From: DATMNI01 sp035570275
GTDB lineage: Bacteria; Acidobacteriota; Terriglobia; Bryobacterales; Bryobacteraceae
Reading direction: 5' to 3'
Assembly (NCBI GenBank): GCA_035570275.1
Contig: DATMNI010000073.1
Coordinates: forward strand, 1 to 13,778
Length of the DNA stretch: 13,778 nt
Shown here: piece after piece, positions 1 to 6,438 of the stretch
Position numbering within the stretch: position 1 is the stretch's first letter
Layout of the letters: each line of letters opens with the position of its first letter
The notes under the pieces: model-generated
Databases searched by the model: none
Told to the model about the DNA's origin: nothing
What the model saw: only the letters and a program-made list of their open reading frames with translations
Position numbers and translations under genes: made by a program

Positions 1-358
1 CATCCAGCAACCGCTGCGCCTGCTCCAGAACTTGCCCTTTCAGCACGGATGCCGAACTGTGGCGCGGTTGAGGCGCATAGAACCCTTTGGCCCCATGGTC
101 GCGGTACAGCCGCACGTACCGCTTCACCGTGATCATGGGCACGCCAAATGTCTGCACGATCTCCTTCGGCTTCACCGTGCCGGTGTCGATCATCTGGCTG
201 GTGAACATACGGAAGCTCCACACGTCTTGCTCCTGGTGCTGAAAGACCGGCAAGTGACCGTGAAGATAACAAACCCTGCCCGCCTCATTCTGTACCGCGA
301 TCTGGCTGTTGATCTCGGTCACCCCGGCAGGAAAAATCGGCAGTTGAAGCTGCGGCAT
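1..358 (-). CDS. Transposase, N-terminal part (cut by window edge)
   Basis: The reading frame runs from an ATG at 358 to the left edge, giving 119 codons without a stop. The protein begins MPQLQLPIFPAG and has a short N-terminal domain including the stretch RVCYLHGHLPVFQHQEQD. A helix-turn-helix follows at about residues 60-85 (KPKEIVQTFGVPMITVKRYVR), then a linker FYAPQPR. This layout resembles the N-terminus of a family of DDE transposases common in Acidobacteria, Planctomycetes and Verrucomicrobia, in which the HTH reads the element end. The catalytic core lies outside the window, so intactness cannot be judged. A purine-rich stretch (AAGAAGAGGG) just before the ATG may serve as a weak ribosome site. 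Its position at the tail of the accessory operon suggests the island was shaped by transposition. The call as a transposase is fairly secure; the exact IS family is not. Confidence 0.72.
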   Translation of the reverse strand, partial: MPQLQLPIFPAGVTEINSQIAVQNEAGRVCYLHGHLPVFQHQEQDVWSFRMFTSQMIDTGTVKPKEIVQTFGVPMITVKRYVRLYRDHGAKGFYAPQPRHSSASVLKGQVLEQAQRLLD

Positions 359-672
359 CCCTCTTCTTTAAACCGCCTGCCGTCCACTCCGCAAATACAT
401 TTCTGGCTCAATCTGTTTTCACTGACCGCGAGAAATCACTGCGCGAGATCAGGAGTTCTGAAAATAGCGCCCTCGCCGAAAATGACCATCCCTGCGCGCG
501 TTTCACGGTCCGGGTTGGTGGGACACGTCCCAGGCCGTTTGGGGTCCACCAGCGGCACAGGTGCGGTATGGCGGCGATCCGGCCACAGGAAATACTATCC
601 CCTGACCCAAGCGCGTTTATCGTTACTAACCGGCTGGGGTGTTACGCGGTAACTGACGCAGGGCGTTGAAAA
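359..672. other. Intergenic region between RiPP operon end and transposase start
   Basis: No gene is supported here. The open frame on the plus strand is antisense to the transposase and lacks any recognisable protein signature. The region should hold the transposase promoter, the 3' end of the RiPP operon and probably one terminus of the insertion element. I see no hairpin followed by a U-tract downstream of the operon stop. The only clear structure is the GTTAC-based palindrome at 641-653. Confidence 0.5.
641..653. repeat. Palindrome GTTAC-GCG-GTAAC, possible IS end
   Basis: This perfect 5-bp inverted repeat has a 3-bp centre, and a further GTTAC lies at 622-626. It sits 20 bp beyond the last stop codon of the operon and about 280 bp upstream of the transposase start. 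That would fit an element terminus or a binding site for its transposase. The opposite end of the element is outside the window, so this cannot be tested here. It is too short and lacks a U-tract to be called a terminator. Confidence 0.3.
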
Positions 673-1521
673 TCAACTTGGTTCTGCGTCGTTCACAATA
701 AAGAGTTGATCGAGGAGGCGTCTACCCGCTTCGGTGAGTGCTGGAGATTTCTCAAGGGAACGGACAGCGGAGACCTGTTCGTCTATCTCCGCCACACGGC
801 GGGAAGCAAAATCTCGGTCGATTCTGTTGCCGGTCGTCTGTGACTTTCGCAACCACATCCAGCGGAGAACAGAGAATACATAAAGGCCATGCAAGACACC
901 TTGAGCGGGCCGGTTTTCCTGTTTCCATGGCGAATACATGGAGAAAAGCGAGGCTATATCGACCAAGGGGACTAAGCTTTCAAACAGCGTGAGTTGTAAA
1001 TGCATGGTCTCGTGTATGACGCTCTCTGCAACACGCAGAATGGAGCTATCCGCGCCTTCAGGAGGCGCGGAAACGAAGATGGAGAAGGGCACGGCGGGAT
1101 CACTAAAACTCACGTCGCAATCCTTGGTTTCCGCAAGCACTATATGGCACCGCCATACGAGCTCTGAAACTGCACAGCGCAAGAACGGAAATGGCTCGAT
1201 CACATCGGAGAGTGCAGAGGCGATAAGGTTGAATGCCCGACAGCTCTCGGCGTCGCCAGCCAGCTTCAGATCGCGTTCCAAGCCATAACGCAGAAGCGAG
1301 GGGCCATTCGTTTCCCAAACGAACACGCTTCTGCTACCAACCGGAAAAGCTTTCGACGGAGCGCCAATCTTGTCAGGGCGACCCGATAGAAAGCGTTCGG
1401 TAGAGTAGGTTTCCCGAGTCAGTGCATGAGACCTGAACAGTGCACGTTCTCCTGACAGCCGAAGTGTAGCTGGTAATGAGCATTCGAAAGGTGCTATCAG
1501 GCGCGCCGGTTCGAGCCTCAT
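673..1521 (-). CDS. HExxH-type putative peptide beta-hydroxylase (RiPP tailoring)
   Basis: This 282-residue protein carries the metal motif H170-E-T-M-H174 in the context VIHETMHLQ. A conserved-looking block follows at residues 197-216, SPWK...RP...LHGLYVF, in which H211 is a good candidate third metal ligand. This combination matches the HEXXH domain family (TIGR04267) that accompanies FxSxx-COOH/FxsB-type radical SAM loci. The family is now described as 2-oxoglutarate-dependent peptide beta-hydroxylases despite the protease-like motif. I therefore infer hydroxylation of the neighbouring precursor rather than proteolysis. The ATG overlaps the preceding stop as ATGA (1518-1521), so translation is probably coupled and the start is well fixed. 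It is the last gene of the operon. A proteolytic role cannot be excluded from sequence alone. The C-terminal third (after about residue 225) has no motif I recognise. Confidence 0.78.
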   Translation of the reverse strand: MRLEPARLIAPFECSLPATLRLSGERALFRSHALTRETYSTERFLSGRPDKIGAPSKAFPVGSRSVFVWETNGPSLLRYGLERDLKLAGDAESCRAFNLIASALSDVIEPFPFLRCAVSELVWRCHIVLAETKDCDVSFSDPAVPFSIFVSAPPEGADSSILRVAESVIHETMHLQLTLFESLVPLVDIASLFSMYSPWKQENRPAQGVLHGLYVFSVLRWMWLRKSQTTGNRIDRDFASRRVAEIDEQVSAVRSLEKSPALTEAGRRLLDQLFIVNDAEPS

Positions 1522-2102
1522 GAGCGGTCGGCATAGAACGAAAAGACCAATGTGTACCGATCGCCTTCATAAACCTGGCTTACGGCGTGATACGACGCAG
1601 CAGAGATTTCAAAACCAAACGCGGACCGACTCTTGGGTGTTATGACGTCCTCGAGCGTGTCCACCGCTGGCCCACGGAACAGCATCAGGAGGCCACCATT
1701 TAATTCGCTCCAGCCTCGGTTTAACTGGATAAGGAAACGATGGGTTTCACCGTCCGGTCGCGCGTCATTGTGAATCCGGATCCTCTGCGACTTCTTCAGC
1801 CTGTGCGCAGTGATGTCGATCTTCGGCTTCAGGGATGCTCCCAAAAGTGTTCCTACGTTTCGGCGGAGGTCAAACAGTGTACCTTCAGAGAACAGTGGTG
1901 CAAGATCGAGGGGAAGGCTCACATCCCGGAAGTCAAATTCGTATTGCTCATAAAAGTCCATAGTGGCGAGCCGCCATGGAGCTTCTGACTCGAACCACGC
2001 GAGCAGTGCCTGCTCCAGTTCATCGGAGACAACCTGGACCACGGTAAAGCACGGGAACGGGTAGCGATGTGAAACGGCACCGGAGAGATCAAGAGGGTTC
2101 AA
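1518..2102 (-). CDS. yhhC: 2OG-Fe(II) oxygenase acting on cyclophane peptide, YhhC-like
   Basis: This 194-residue protein has the double-stranded beta-helix iron site: H111-N-D113, distal H172 (SYHAVSQV), and the 2-oxoglutarate-binding arginine R182 in GDRYTLVFSF. A LNGGLLMLF strand sits between the iron ligands. The length and motifs fit the small 2OG oxygenases named YhhC that follow cyclophane-forming radical SAM genes. The predicted role is hydroxylation of the cross-linked core peptide in the cytoplasm. The start is a TTG overlapping the yhhB stop (TTGA, 2099-2102), with AGGAG 5 nt upstream inside the end of yhhB. No better start lies near, and the frame leads directly into the fold. Family membership in the 2OG oxygenases is secure. 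The substrate is inferred from the operon. Confidence 0.82.
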   Translation of the reverse strand: MNPLDLSGAVSHRYPFPCFTVVQVVSDELEQALLAWFESEAPWRLATMDFYEQYEFDFRDVSLPLDLAPLFSEGTLFDLRRNVGTLLGASLKPKIDITAHRLKKSQRIRIHNDARPDGETHRFLIQLNRGWSELNGGLLMLFRGPAVDTLEDVITPKSRSAFGFEISAASYHAVSQVYEGDRYTLVFSFYADRS

Positions 2103-3211
2103 AGGTACTCCTGGAGCGTTTCTTGAATATGGCCGATCACCACCTTATAGTCGGCACAGTAGACAGATGGATTTACCAATCCCGTTTTTGGATGCCATCG
2201 GGAGAGGGGCATTCCGCCTCCACAAACCGAAAGTAAGGAACATGCTTTGCAAACGGCGCTTGTTGGATGCTGAAGCCGAGAGTAGTCTACGAATTCTTGG
2301 GATGCCGCGATCTCAGACAGCCGGTCGATTGACACTGACCACCGTTTTTGGAAGCGGTCGGCGCCGTCGTAAATGCTTTTTAAGGTGTCGTTCTTCGTGA
2401 TGGTGCCGTCCGTGTCAATCACGGCTATGCCGTACAATGCTTGCCCGCAACCCTCCTTGATCGAGGTAGCCCCTAGCAAAAGGCGACCGAAGTCGTCAAG
2501 GATACGGATGCGTGGCGGCTCGGGGTCATTGATATAGCAGTCCCAAACCGAGGCAAGCCATAGCCCATATTCATTAGAATCGATAGCACTTTTCCCCAGT
2601 GGCAGCTTCGCATGGTTCCCGTCTTTGAAAAGGAAATCGACGCTCGGAACGCCTAGCGATTTAAAAAAGTCGTAAACTGCCCGCGGGTTGGAGCGGGGGT
2701 CCACAACGCAGAGTGCGCCGGTAAATAGGACACCGGCTTGGGGATGTTGACGGATACGGGCGATCCCTTCAACTGTGCGCGAATGGGTGCCATCTCCGTT
2801 GAACGCAAGACGAAATGCATCATGGACATCTGCCGGGCCGTCGATGCTGATGGAGATAGTCGTGTTCGTGCGAAGGCACAAGTCGAGCAGGGTGTCGTCA
2901 ATGAGCATCCCGTTTGTTTGAATGGAGCGGCCACAAGTGGCGGGCAAGCGGTCCGCAAGGCCCTGCAAAAGAGCTTCCAGAATGTCTCGCGGCAGAAGCA
3001 GTGGCTCGCCACCATGAAGGACAACGGCAAAAGACCGCTGCTGGTCTTCGTACAGCCGGTCCAACTGCCTAAGCACGTCCTCCACTGTTGTACGCGACAT
3101 GTGCTTAGGCATATCTCGCCAAGCCGTATCACCTTGATTGTAGACGTAGCAATAACTGCAATTAATGTTGCACCGCGACGCGACCTTTAACAGGACGGTG
3201 TCGATCTGCAT
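2099..3211 (-). CDS. yhhB: Radical SAM/SPASM cyclophane-forming peptide maturase, YhhB/FxsB-like
   Basis: This 370-residue protein has the [4Fe-4S] SAM motif C14-xxx-C18-xx-C21 (SRCNINCSYCYVYNQ) and HGGEPLLL as the SAM-contacting motif. SISIDGPADVHD follows on a barrel strand. A C-terminal SPASM-type cysteine set is present: C255, C321, C324, C330-GGG and C352 in YCADYK. The WRDMPKHMS segment after the first cluster and the GGGMPLSRW block are hallmarks of the FxsB/YhhB group. These enzymes join an aromatic (or imidazole) ring carbon to the beta-carbon of a residue two positions later, giving three-residue cyclophanes. The gene starts 25 nt after the precursor stop, with ACGGAG upstream, and overlaps yhhC. 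The radical SAM peptide maturase call is very safe. The exact cross-link is inferred from the precursor's Y/H-N-R triplets. Confidence 0.9.
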   Translation of the reverse strand: MQIDTVLLKVASRCNINCSYCYVYNQGDTAWRDMPKHMSRTTVEDVLRQLDRLYEDQQRSFAVVLHGGEPLLLPRDILEALLQGLADRLPATCGRSIQTNGMLIDDTLLDLCLRTNTTISISIDGPADVHDAFRLAFNGDGTHSRTVEGIARIRQHPQAGVLFTGALCVVDPRSNPRAVYDFFKSLGVPSVDFLFKDGNHAKLPLGKSAIDSNEYGLWLASVWDCYINDPEPPRIRILDDFGRLLLGATSIKEGCGQALYGIAVIDTDGTITKNDTLKSIYDGADRFQKRWSVSIDRLSEIAASQEFVDYSRLQHPTSAVCKACSLLSVCGGGMPLSRWHPKTGLVNPSVYCADYKVVIGHIQETLQEYL

Positions 3212-3236
3212 AGAGGCTCTCCGTAGGGCGTCCAGG

Positions 3237-3431
3237 CTACCGATTGTGGCGATTATGTTGACGATTGTAGGCCCCGGAGGCTGACGGAACGTTTACATCT
3301 TCGCAGCGGACCTCCTCCATCAGCCGGAGGATTGCGGCACTGCGACCTTGTGGGACGGTCGAGGGAGAGTTCGCAGGCGATGGCGCGGGCGCTGGGTTGG
3401 CTGGAGACTCTTCAAACGCGTTTGCTTCCAT
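3237..3431 (-). CDS. yhhA: RiPP precursor peptide with YNR-HNR-HNR core, YhhA-like
   Basis: This 64-residue peptide begins MEANAFEES. Residues 9-27 form a Pro/Ala/Ser-rich low-complexity stretch. A likely helical recognition segment follows (RSAAILRLMEEVRCEDV, 30-46), then a short linker and the C-terminal core Y55-N-R57-Q-H59-N-R61-H62-N-R64. The core contains three ring-residue/Asn/Arg triplets with one Gln between the first and second, and the last Arg is the C-terminus. This fits three-residue cyclophanes starting at Tyr, His and His, the pattern that gives Yhh peptides their name. The start at 3431 is chosen over an upstream in-frame TTG (3464) because AAAGGAG lies exactly 6 nt before it. 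The gene leads the operon. No sec signal or Gly-Gly leader-cleavage site is visible, so the protease and exit route are unknown. Confidence 0.85.
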   Translation of the reverse strand: MEANAFEESPANPAPAPSPANSPSTVPQGRSAAILRLMEEVRCEDVNVPSASGAYNRQHNRHNR

Positions 3432-3437
3432 GGTGTG

Positions 3438-3444
3438 CTCCTTT
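3438..3444 (-). promoter_or_regulatory. Ribosome binding site of the precursor gene
   Basis: AAAGGAG on the minus strand is followed by a 6-nt spacer and ATG at 3431. It decides the precursor start against the in-frame TTG at 3464, which would place this site inside the coding region. Confidence 0.8.
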
Positions 3445-3466
3445 GAGACGGCGTAGATGCCCAAAC

Positions 3467-3476
3467 AAGTATACTT
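3467..3476 (-). promoter_or_regulatory. Candidate -10 element / palindrome upstream of the RiPP operon
   Basis: AAGTATACTT is a perfect 10-bp palindrome, and on the minus strand it contains TATACT, a good -10 hexamer (3468-3473). Transcription would begin near 3460, giving a leader of about 30 nt before the precursor ATG. I cannot find a convincing -35 at 16-18 bp spacing, so either an activator or a non-standard promoter is possible. The palindrome could equally be an operator. The surroundings (3465-3545) are clearly AT-rich relative to flanking DNA. Confidence 0.4.
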
Positions 3477-3816
3477 TCTTTCGAAGATCCAAAATAGACA
3501 ATTTACAAGTCATTTATTATCATCGCTTTACGCGGCGTTTAAATCCTATTTCTGCTGCGATCCCTAAGTGCTTAGAAACACACGGGCAAAATCAATTGCG
3601 ACGCGGCGAACTTATCAAATGGCCAGCCCGCAGTGCGTGGATAGAAAGCCTTTCCGAATCCTCTCAACGCCCTGGATGAGATATGATCATCACGGCGAAC
3701 GGAGTTGCTTTCCAGGTCACTTCCATTCCAGTCCTCCATGCCTTCTTGCCTGTCTCATCGGCGAGCCGCATTTGGACTGCGTGTGCCAAACCTTCACAAG
3801 CGCCAAGGAGACGCTC
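3477..3816. other. Divergent intergenic region between RiPP operon and defence cassette
   Basis: This stretch must carry the promoters for both diverging operons. The part near 3480-3560 is AT-rich and suits promoter DNA. A TATGAT hexamer near 3683-3688 could be a -10 for the plus-strand cassette, but its -35 is poor. The ptuA frame is open back to 3568, but the encoded upstream segment has no fold-like pattern and no ribosome site, so I treat it as non-coding. No reverse transcriptase gene or recognisable retron RNA is seen here. Confidence 0.5.
3805..3810 (+). promoter_or_regulatory. Ribosome binding site of the PtuA-like gene
   Basis: AAGGAG lies 6 nt before the ATG at 3817. It selects this start over the upstream in-frame ATG at 3568, which has no such site. 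Confidence 0.75.
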
Positions 3817-5187
3817 ATGCCTGCCGACACGAAATCCCCCGACGCGATGCACTTCACATCGCTGCACTTGGAGAATGTCCGCGCCTTCGGAAGTTGCCAA
3901 TCCCTGAAACTCGTGGACGAGCAAGGTGCGAGGAGCCGCTGGAATCTGATTCTGGGAGAGAATGGCGTCGGCAAAACGACCCTGATGCAGGCGCTTGCGG
4001 TCATGCGGCCGATCGCGGCAAAGGATGAACGGTCGAAGAAAAAATCTGCCGTTCCGACACTTTCGAGGGTTCAGCTCTCGGATCGCGACGAGGATGCCGA
4101 AATCATACACTTCATTCGGAGGGGTGGAACCGGCATGACTAAAATGACGGCGGTACTCGAAACCGAGCGGGGAAAAAGCCTGACAATCGGTGTCGATATC
4201 AGAGGCAGCACGAGTGAACTGAAGGAAGTCAAATATCGGGACGCCCGCCATAAACTACGTTCGAAAGGTCCCCTTGTCGTCGGCTACGGCGCAGGTCGCC
4301 ACGTGGGGCATCTCAATCTGCCGGCTGTCGCCGTGCGGGACGCTACGGGGTCACTGTTCCTGGATGCGATCGATCTTTACGATGCCGAGGATCTCATAGA
4401 AAAGCTTGACTACGCCGCCAAGATCGATCGGAAAAACGGCCCCGATAAGCGGCGCTTGGAAATGCTGAAGGAAGCCGTGGCCTCGCTGCTGCCACGCGGC
4501 CTTACCGCGAAGGACATCAAAATTCGGGGACCGCGCTACGAAGGCCGCGATCCGGATCGGTCTGGCGTCCACGTGAAGACTCCGTCCGGTGTGACCCCGC
4601 TAACGGACCTTAGCCTCGGTTATCAGACAATGTTCGCCTGGACCGTGGATCTGGCTTGGCGGCTCTTCAACGCTTTTCCAGGAAGTACCCAGCCTCTATC
4701 CGAAAGCGCGATTGTGCTGATCGATGAGGTCGACCTCCACCTTCATCCGCGCTGGCAGCGAGACCTCCGCCAGTATTTGCTGAAGCATTTTCCCAAGGTC
4801 CAGTTCATCGCTACCACGCATAGCCCAGTCACCGCTCAAGAGGCGTTGTCCGAAGCTGGCAGTAATGTTTCAGTTGTGCGATGGGAGAACGACGAGGTCC
4901 ATATCTTCAACAACCCCATAAAGAGGGGAAACTGGCGTTCTGACCAGTTGCTGGAAAGCGACCTTTTTGGATTCGGCTTGGATAGAGGCCAGCAGGCTGA
5001 AAGGAAACTTTACGAGCGTATCAAACTACTTCGGAAATCCAGCCGCACAGCCAAGGAGGAGGCGCAACTTCGCGAACTCGACGAATTTGTCGCATTGCTC
5101 CCGACGGCACGCTCACCGGAGGCCGAGACCTTTGAAGAGCTGATGATGAACTTCGCGAAGGACTTTCCACGTGGAGCACTGCGGTGA
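3817..5187 (+). CDS. ptuA: Septu-type defence ATPase, PtuA-like
   Basis: This 456-residue ABC/SMC-like ATPase has Walker A GENGVGKTT at residues 47-55 and an ABC signature-type LSLGYQ at 265-270. Walker B is IVLIDEVDLHLHP from residue 299 (D303, E304), and the switch histidine is H335 in ATTHSP. After the ATPase core come WRSDQLLESDLFGFGLDR and a charged helical tail (about residues 395-440). PtuA-family ATPases pair with an HNH nuclease (PtuB) in Septu; PtuA forms the oligomeric sensor that controls DNA cleavage during phage infection. The next gene is exactly such a nuclease, overlapping by 4 nt, which makes the Septu assignment strong. Proteins of the OLD/RecF-like AAA group look similar, so the family call depends partly on the neighbour. 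The frame stays open to 3568, but only this ATG has a good ribosome site. No TOPRIM domain is visible. Confidence 0.83.
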   Translation: MPADTKSPDAMHFTSLHLENVRAFGSCQSLKLVDEQGARSRWNLILGENGVGKTTLMQALAVMRPIAAKDERSKKKSAVPTLSRVQLSDRDEDAEIIHFIRRGGTGMTKMTAVLETERGKSLTIGVDIRGSTSELKEVKYRDARHKLRSKGPLVVGYGAGRHVGHLNLPAVAVRDATGSLFLDAIDLYDAEDLIEKLDYAAKIDRKNGPDKRRLEMLKEAVASLLPRGLTAKDIKIRGPRYEGRDPDRSGVHVKTPSGVTPLTDLSLGYQTMFAWTVDLAWRLFNAFPGSTQPLSESAIVLIDEVDLHLHPRWQRDLRQYLLKHFPKVQFIATTHSPVTAQEALSEAGSNVSVVRWENDEVHIFNNPIKRGNWRSDQLLESDLFGFGLDRGQQAERKLYERIKLLRKSSRTAKEEAQLRELDEFVALLPTARSPEAETFEELMMNFAKDFPRGALR

Positions 5188-6014
5188 TCGCGATTCACAA
5201 AGGCGCGCCTCCGCCAACCCTCCTTAGCGCCGGCAAGAAACATGCCGATGAATTGTGCACCGCTTACGACGCTGAGCCGAAGCTGTACCGAAGTGGGAAA
5301 CGGAAGATGAACGTCCGGAAATCTATCTACGCGTCGAAGGCGGTTAGAGCCGCGCTCGATGACTGTCAACACGGCAAGTGCTGCTATTGCGAGACGCGTA
5401 TCCAAGAGCCCTACGCCGATAAGCACGTCGAACATTGGCGTCCCAAGTTGAGCTCGCGCCAGTCCCGCAACCAAACAAGCATCTGGCCAGGCTACTACTG
5501 GTTAGCCTATAGTTGGGATAATCTCCTGCTGAGCTGTGCCTTCTGTAACCGGGACAACAAAAGAGATCGGTTCCCGCTTAAGAATCCAGCAGCACGCGCC
5601 AGGAATCACCGGATGCGCATCGAAGACGAGGTGCCCGCCATTCTCAAGCCGGATGGCGGCATTGATCCATTCGATCACATCAAGTTCCATCAGGACGTGC
5701 CGGTCAAGCGCACCGCTCTCGGACGCGTGACTATCGAGGTGTTGCGCCTAGATAGCCCGAAACACCGACGCAACGAGTATTTGAAGGAGGAGATCGAACG
5801 ACGCAGGCAAACGTATATCGAGCTGTACCAAAGTGACGATCCCCGGGTCCAACGTGTTGCGGAGCGCGCGCGGAGATTTTTGGAGGCGGCCGTGCGGCCC
5901 GAGAGACCGTATAGCGCGATGGTTGCTGCGTATCTGGCTGCGAATCCTCTGCCTGATCGTCCCACGAAGAATGGCCAAGTGCGAGGGCGTTCTCGCACGG
6001 CGGCAAGCAAATGA
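5184..6014 (+). CDS. ptuB: HNH endonuclease, PtuB-like (TIGR02646-type), Septu effector
   Basis: This 276-residue protein carries an HNH nuclease of the zinc-braced type. C66-C-Y-C69-E is followed by V-E-H84-WRPK, which supplies the likely catalytic histidine. WDNLLLSCAFCNRDNKRDRFPL then supplies N113, the second cysteine pair C118/C121, and basic residues. This matches the TIGR02646 HNH family, found as PtuB in Septu and in Septu-associated retrons. The rest (about 150-240) is helical and charged, probably for ATPase contact or DNA binding. The expected role is DNA cleavage once released or activated by PtuA. The start is a GTG sharing GTGA with the ptuA stop, implying translational coupling and fixing the start. 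No truncation or missing key residue is seen. Confidence 0.85.
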   Translation: MIAIHKGAPPPTLLSAGKKHADELCTAYDAEPKLYRSGKRKMNVRKSIYASKAVRAALDDCQHGKCCYCETRIQEPYADKHVEHWRPKLSSRQSRNQTSIWPGYYWLAYSWDNLLLSCAFCNRDNKRDRFPLKNPAARARNHRMRIEDEVPAILKPDGGIDPFDHIKFHQDVPVKRTALGRVTIEVLRLDSPKHRRNEYLKEEIERRRQTYIELYQSDDPRVQRVAERARRFLEAAVRPERPYSAMVAAYLAANPLPDRPTKNGQVRGRSRTAASK

Positions 6015-6438
6015 CGGCAAGGTTCGTTTTTGACCGCCGGCTCATTGTCAGCTTGGGTTTATCTTGCCGAGCGTGCCTACAGCTGCCAATTCATTGGCTG
6101 GTTAGTCAGCGAGTCGCGGATTGGACTCAGCCGATAACTCCCCCATAAGTCGGCTTGGCGACGGTAATGAGCCGAGTCGTGGGAAGCCGACGAAGAACAC
6201 CGAACCCGCTGAAAAGGCGCCAAAGGAACGCGAAGTCCCGTTCGGGAAGTCCGTACCGGACCGGACCGAGGCTGGATCGCGGGAGCCGAAGTCATCTTCG
6301 CGAGTGCCTTATTCTAACGCCTATGGGGGCCAGGGCCGGGCCATGTTCACGCCCAATATCCCGCGTCTGTGCAGCGGCAGTCGTCGAAACAGCAGCAGTC
6401 CGGACCACGCCCCGGCGATCCATGGCAAAGTAGTTTAC
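6015..6438. other. Non-coding stretch rich in inverted repeats, possible island boundary
   Basis: No gene is supported. The frame of the next gene is open from 6121, but it lacks a ribosome site and the upstream segment resembles no protein. Visible structures are CGGCAAG/CTTGCCG arms at 6015-6021 and 6063-6069, directly after the ptuB stop; GCCAATTCATTGGC, a 14-bp near-perfect palindrome, at 6085-6098; and GTCGGCTT/AAGCCGAC arms at 6149-6156 and 6184-6191 with a nested CGAC/GTCG pair. None has a U-tract, so none is a clear intrinsic terminator. It separates the defence cassette from chromosomal-type genes. Confidence 0.45.
6149..6191 (+). repeat. Stem-loop with nested stem (8-bp outer arms)
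   Basis: The outer arms GTCGGCTT (6149-6156) and AAGCCGAC (6184-6191) are perfectly complementary. Inside them CGAC pairs with GTCG around a 13-nt loop containing GGTAATGAGCCGA. A nested stem in otherwise empty DNA may mean a structured RNA or a mobile-element remnant. I do not recognise a family. Confidence 0.35.

Noticed and set aside
32..652. Plus-strand open frame of 206 codons
   Set aside because: It is antisense to the transposase N-terminus, has no protein-like pattern, and has no ribosome site; the minus-strand frame carries a clear HTH.
673..1521. HExxH protein as a zinc protease that cuts the leader
   Set aside because: The SPWK...RP...LHGLYVF block and the operon match the HEXXH peptide-hydroxylase family; proteolysis is kept only as a minor alternative.
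3432..3464. Upstream TTG start for the precursor peptide
   Set aside because: The strong AAAGGAG would fall inside the coding region, and the ATG at 3431 has ideal spacing.
3568..3816. N-terminal extension of the PtuA-like ATPase
   Set aside because: There is no ribosome site at 3568 and the sequence is unlike the family, while ATG 3817 has AAGGAG 6 nt upstream and directly precedes the ATPase fold.
3477..3816. Retron (RT plus ncRNA) with Septu effectors
   Set aside because: No reverse transcriptase motif (such as a YxDD box) occurs in any open frame nearby, so a simple Septu pair is the better reading.
6085..6098. GCCAATTCATTGGC palindrome as a terminator for ptuAB
   Set aside because: The stem is short and is not followed by a U-tract.
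6121..6438. N-terminal extension of the hydrolase from a TTG
   Set aside because: It would bury the signal peptide at residue 107, and the extension has no recognisable domain.
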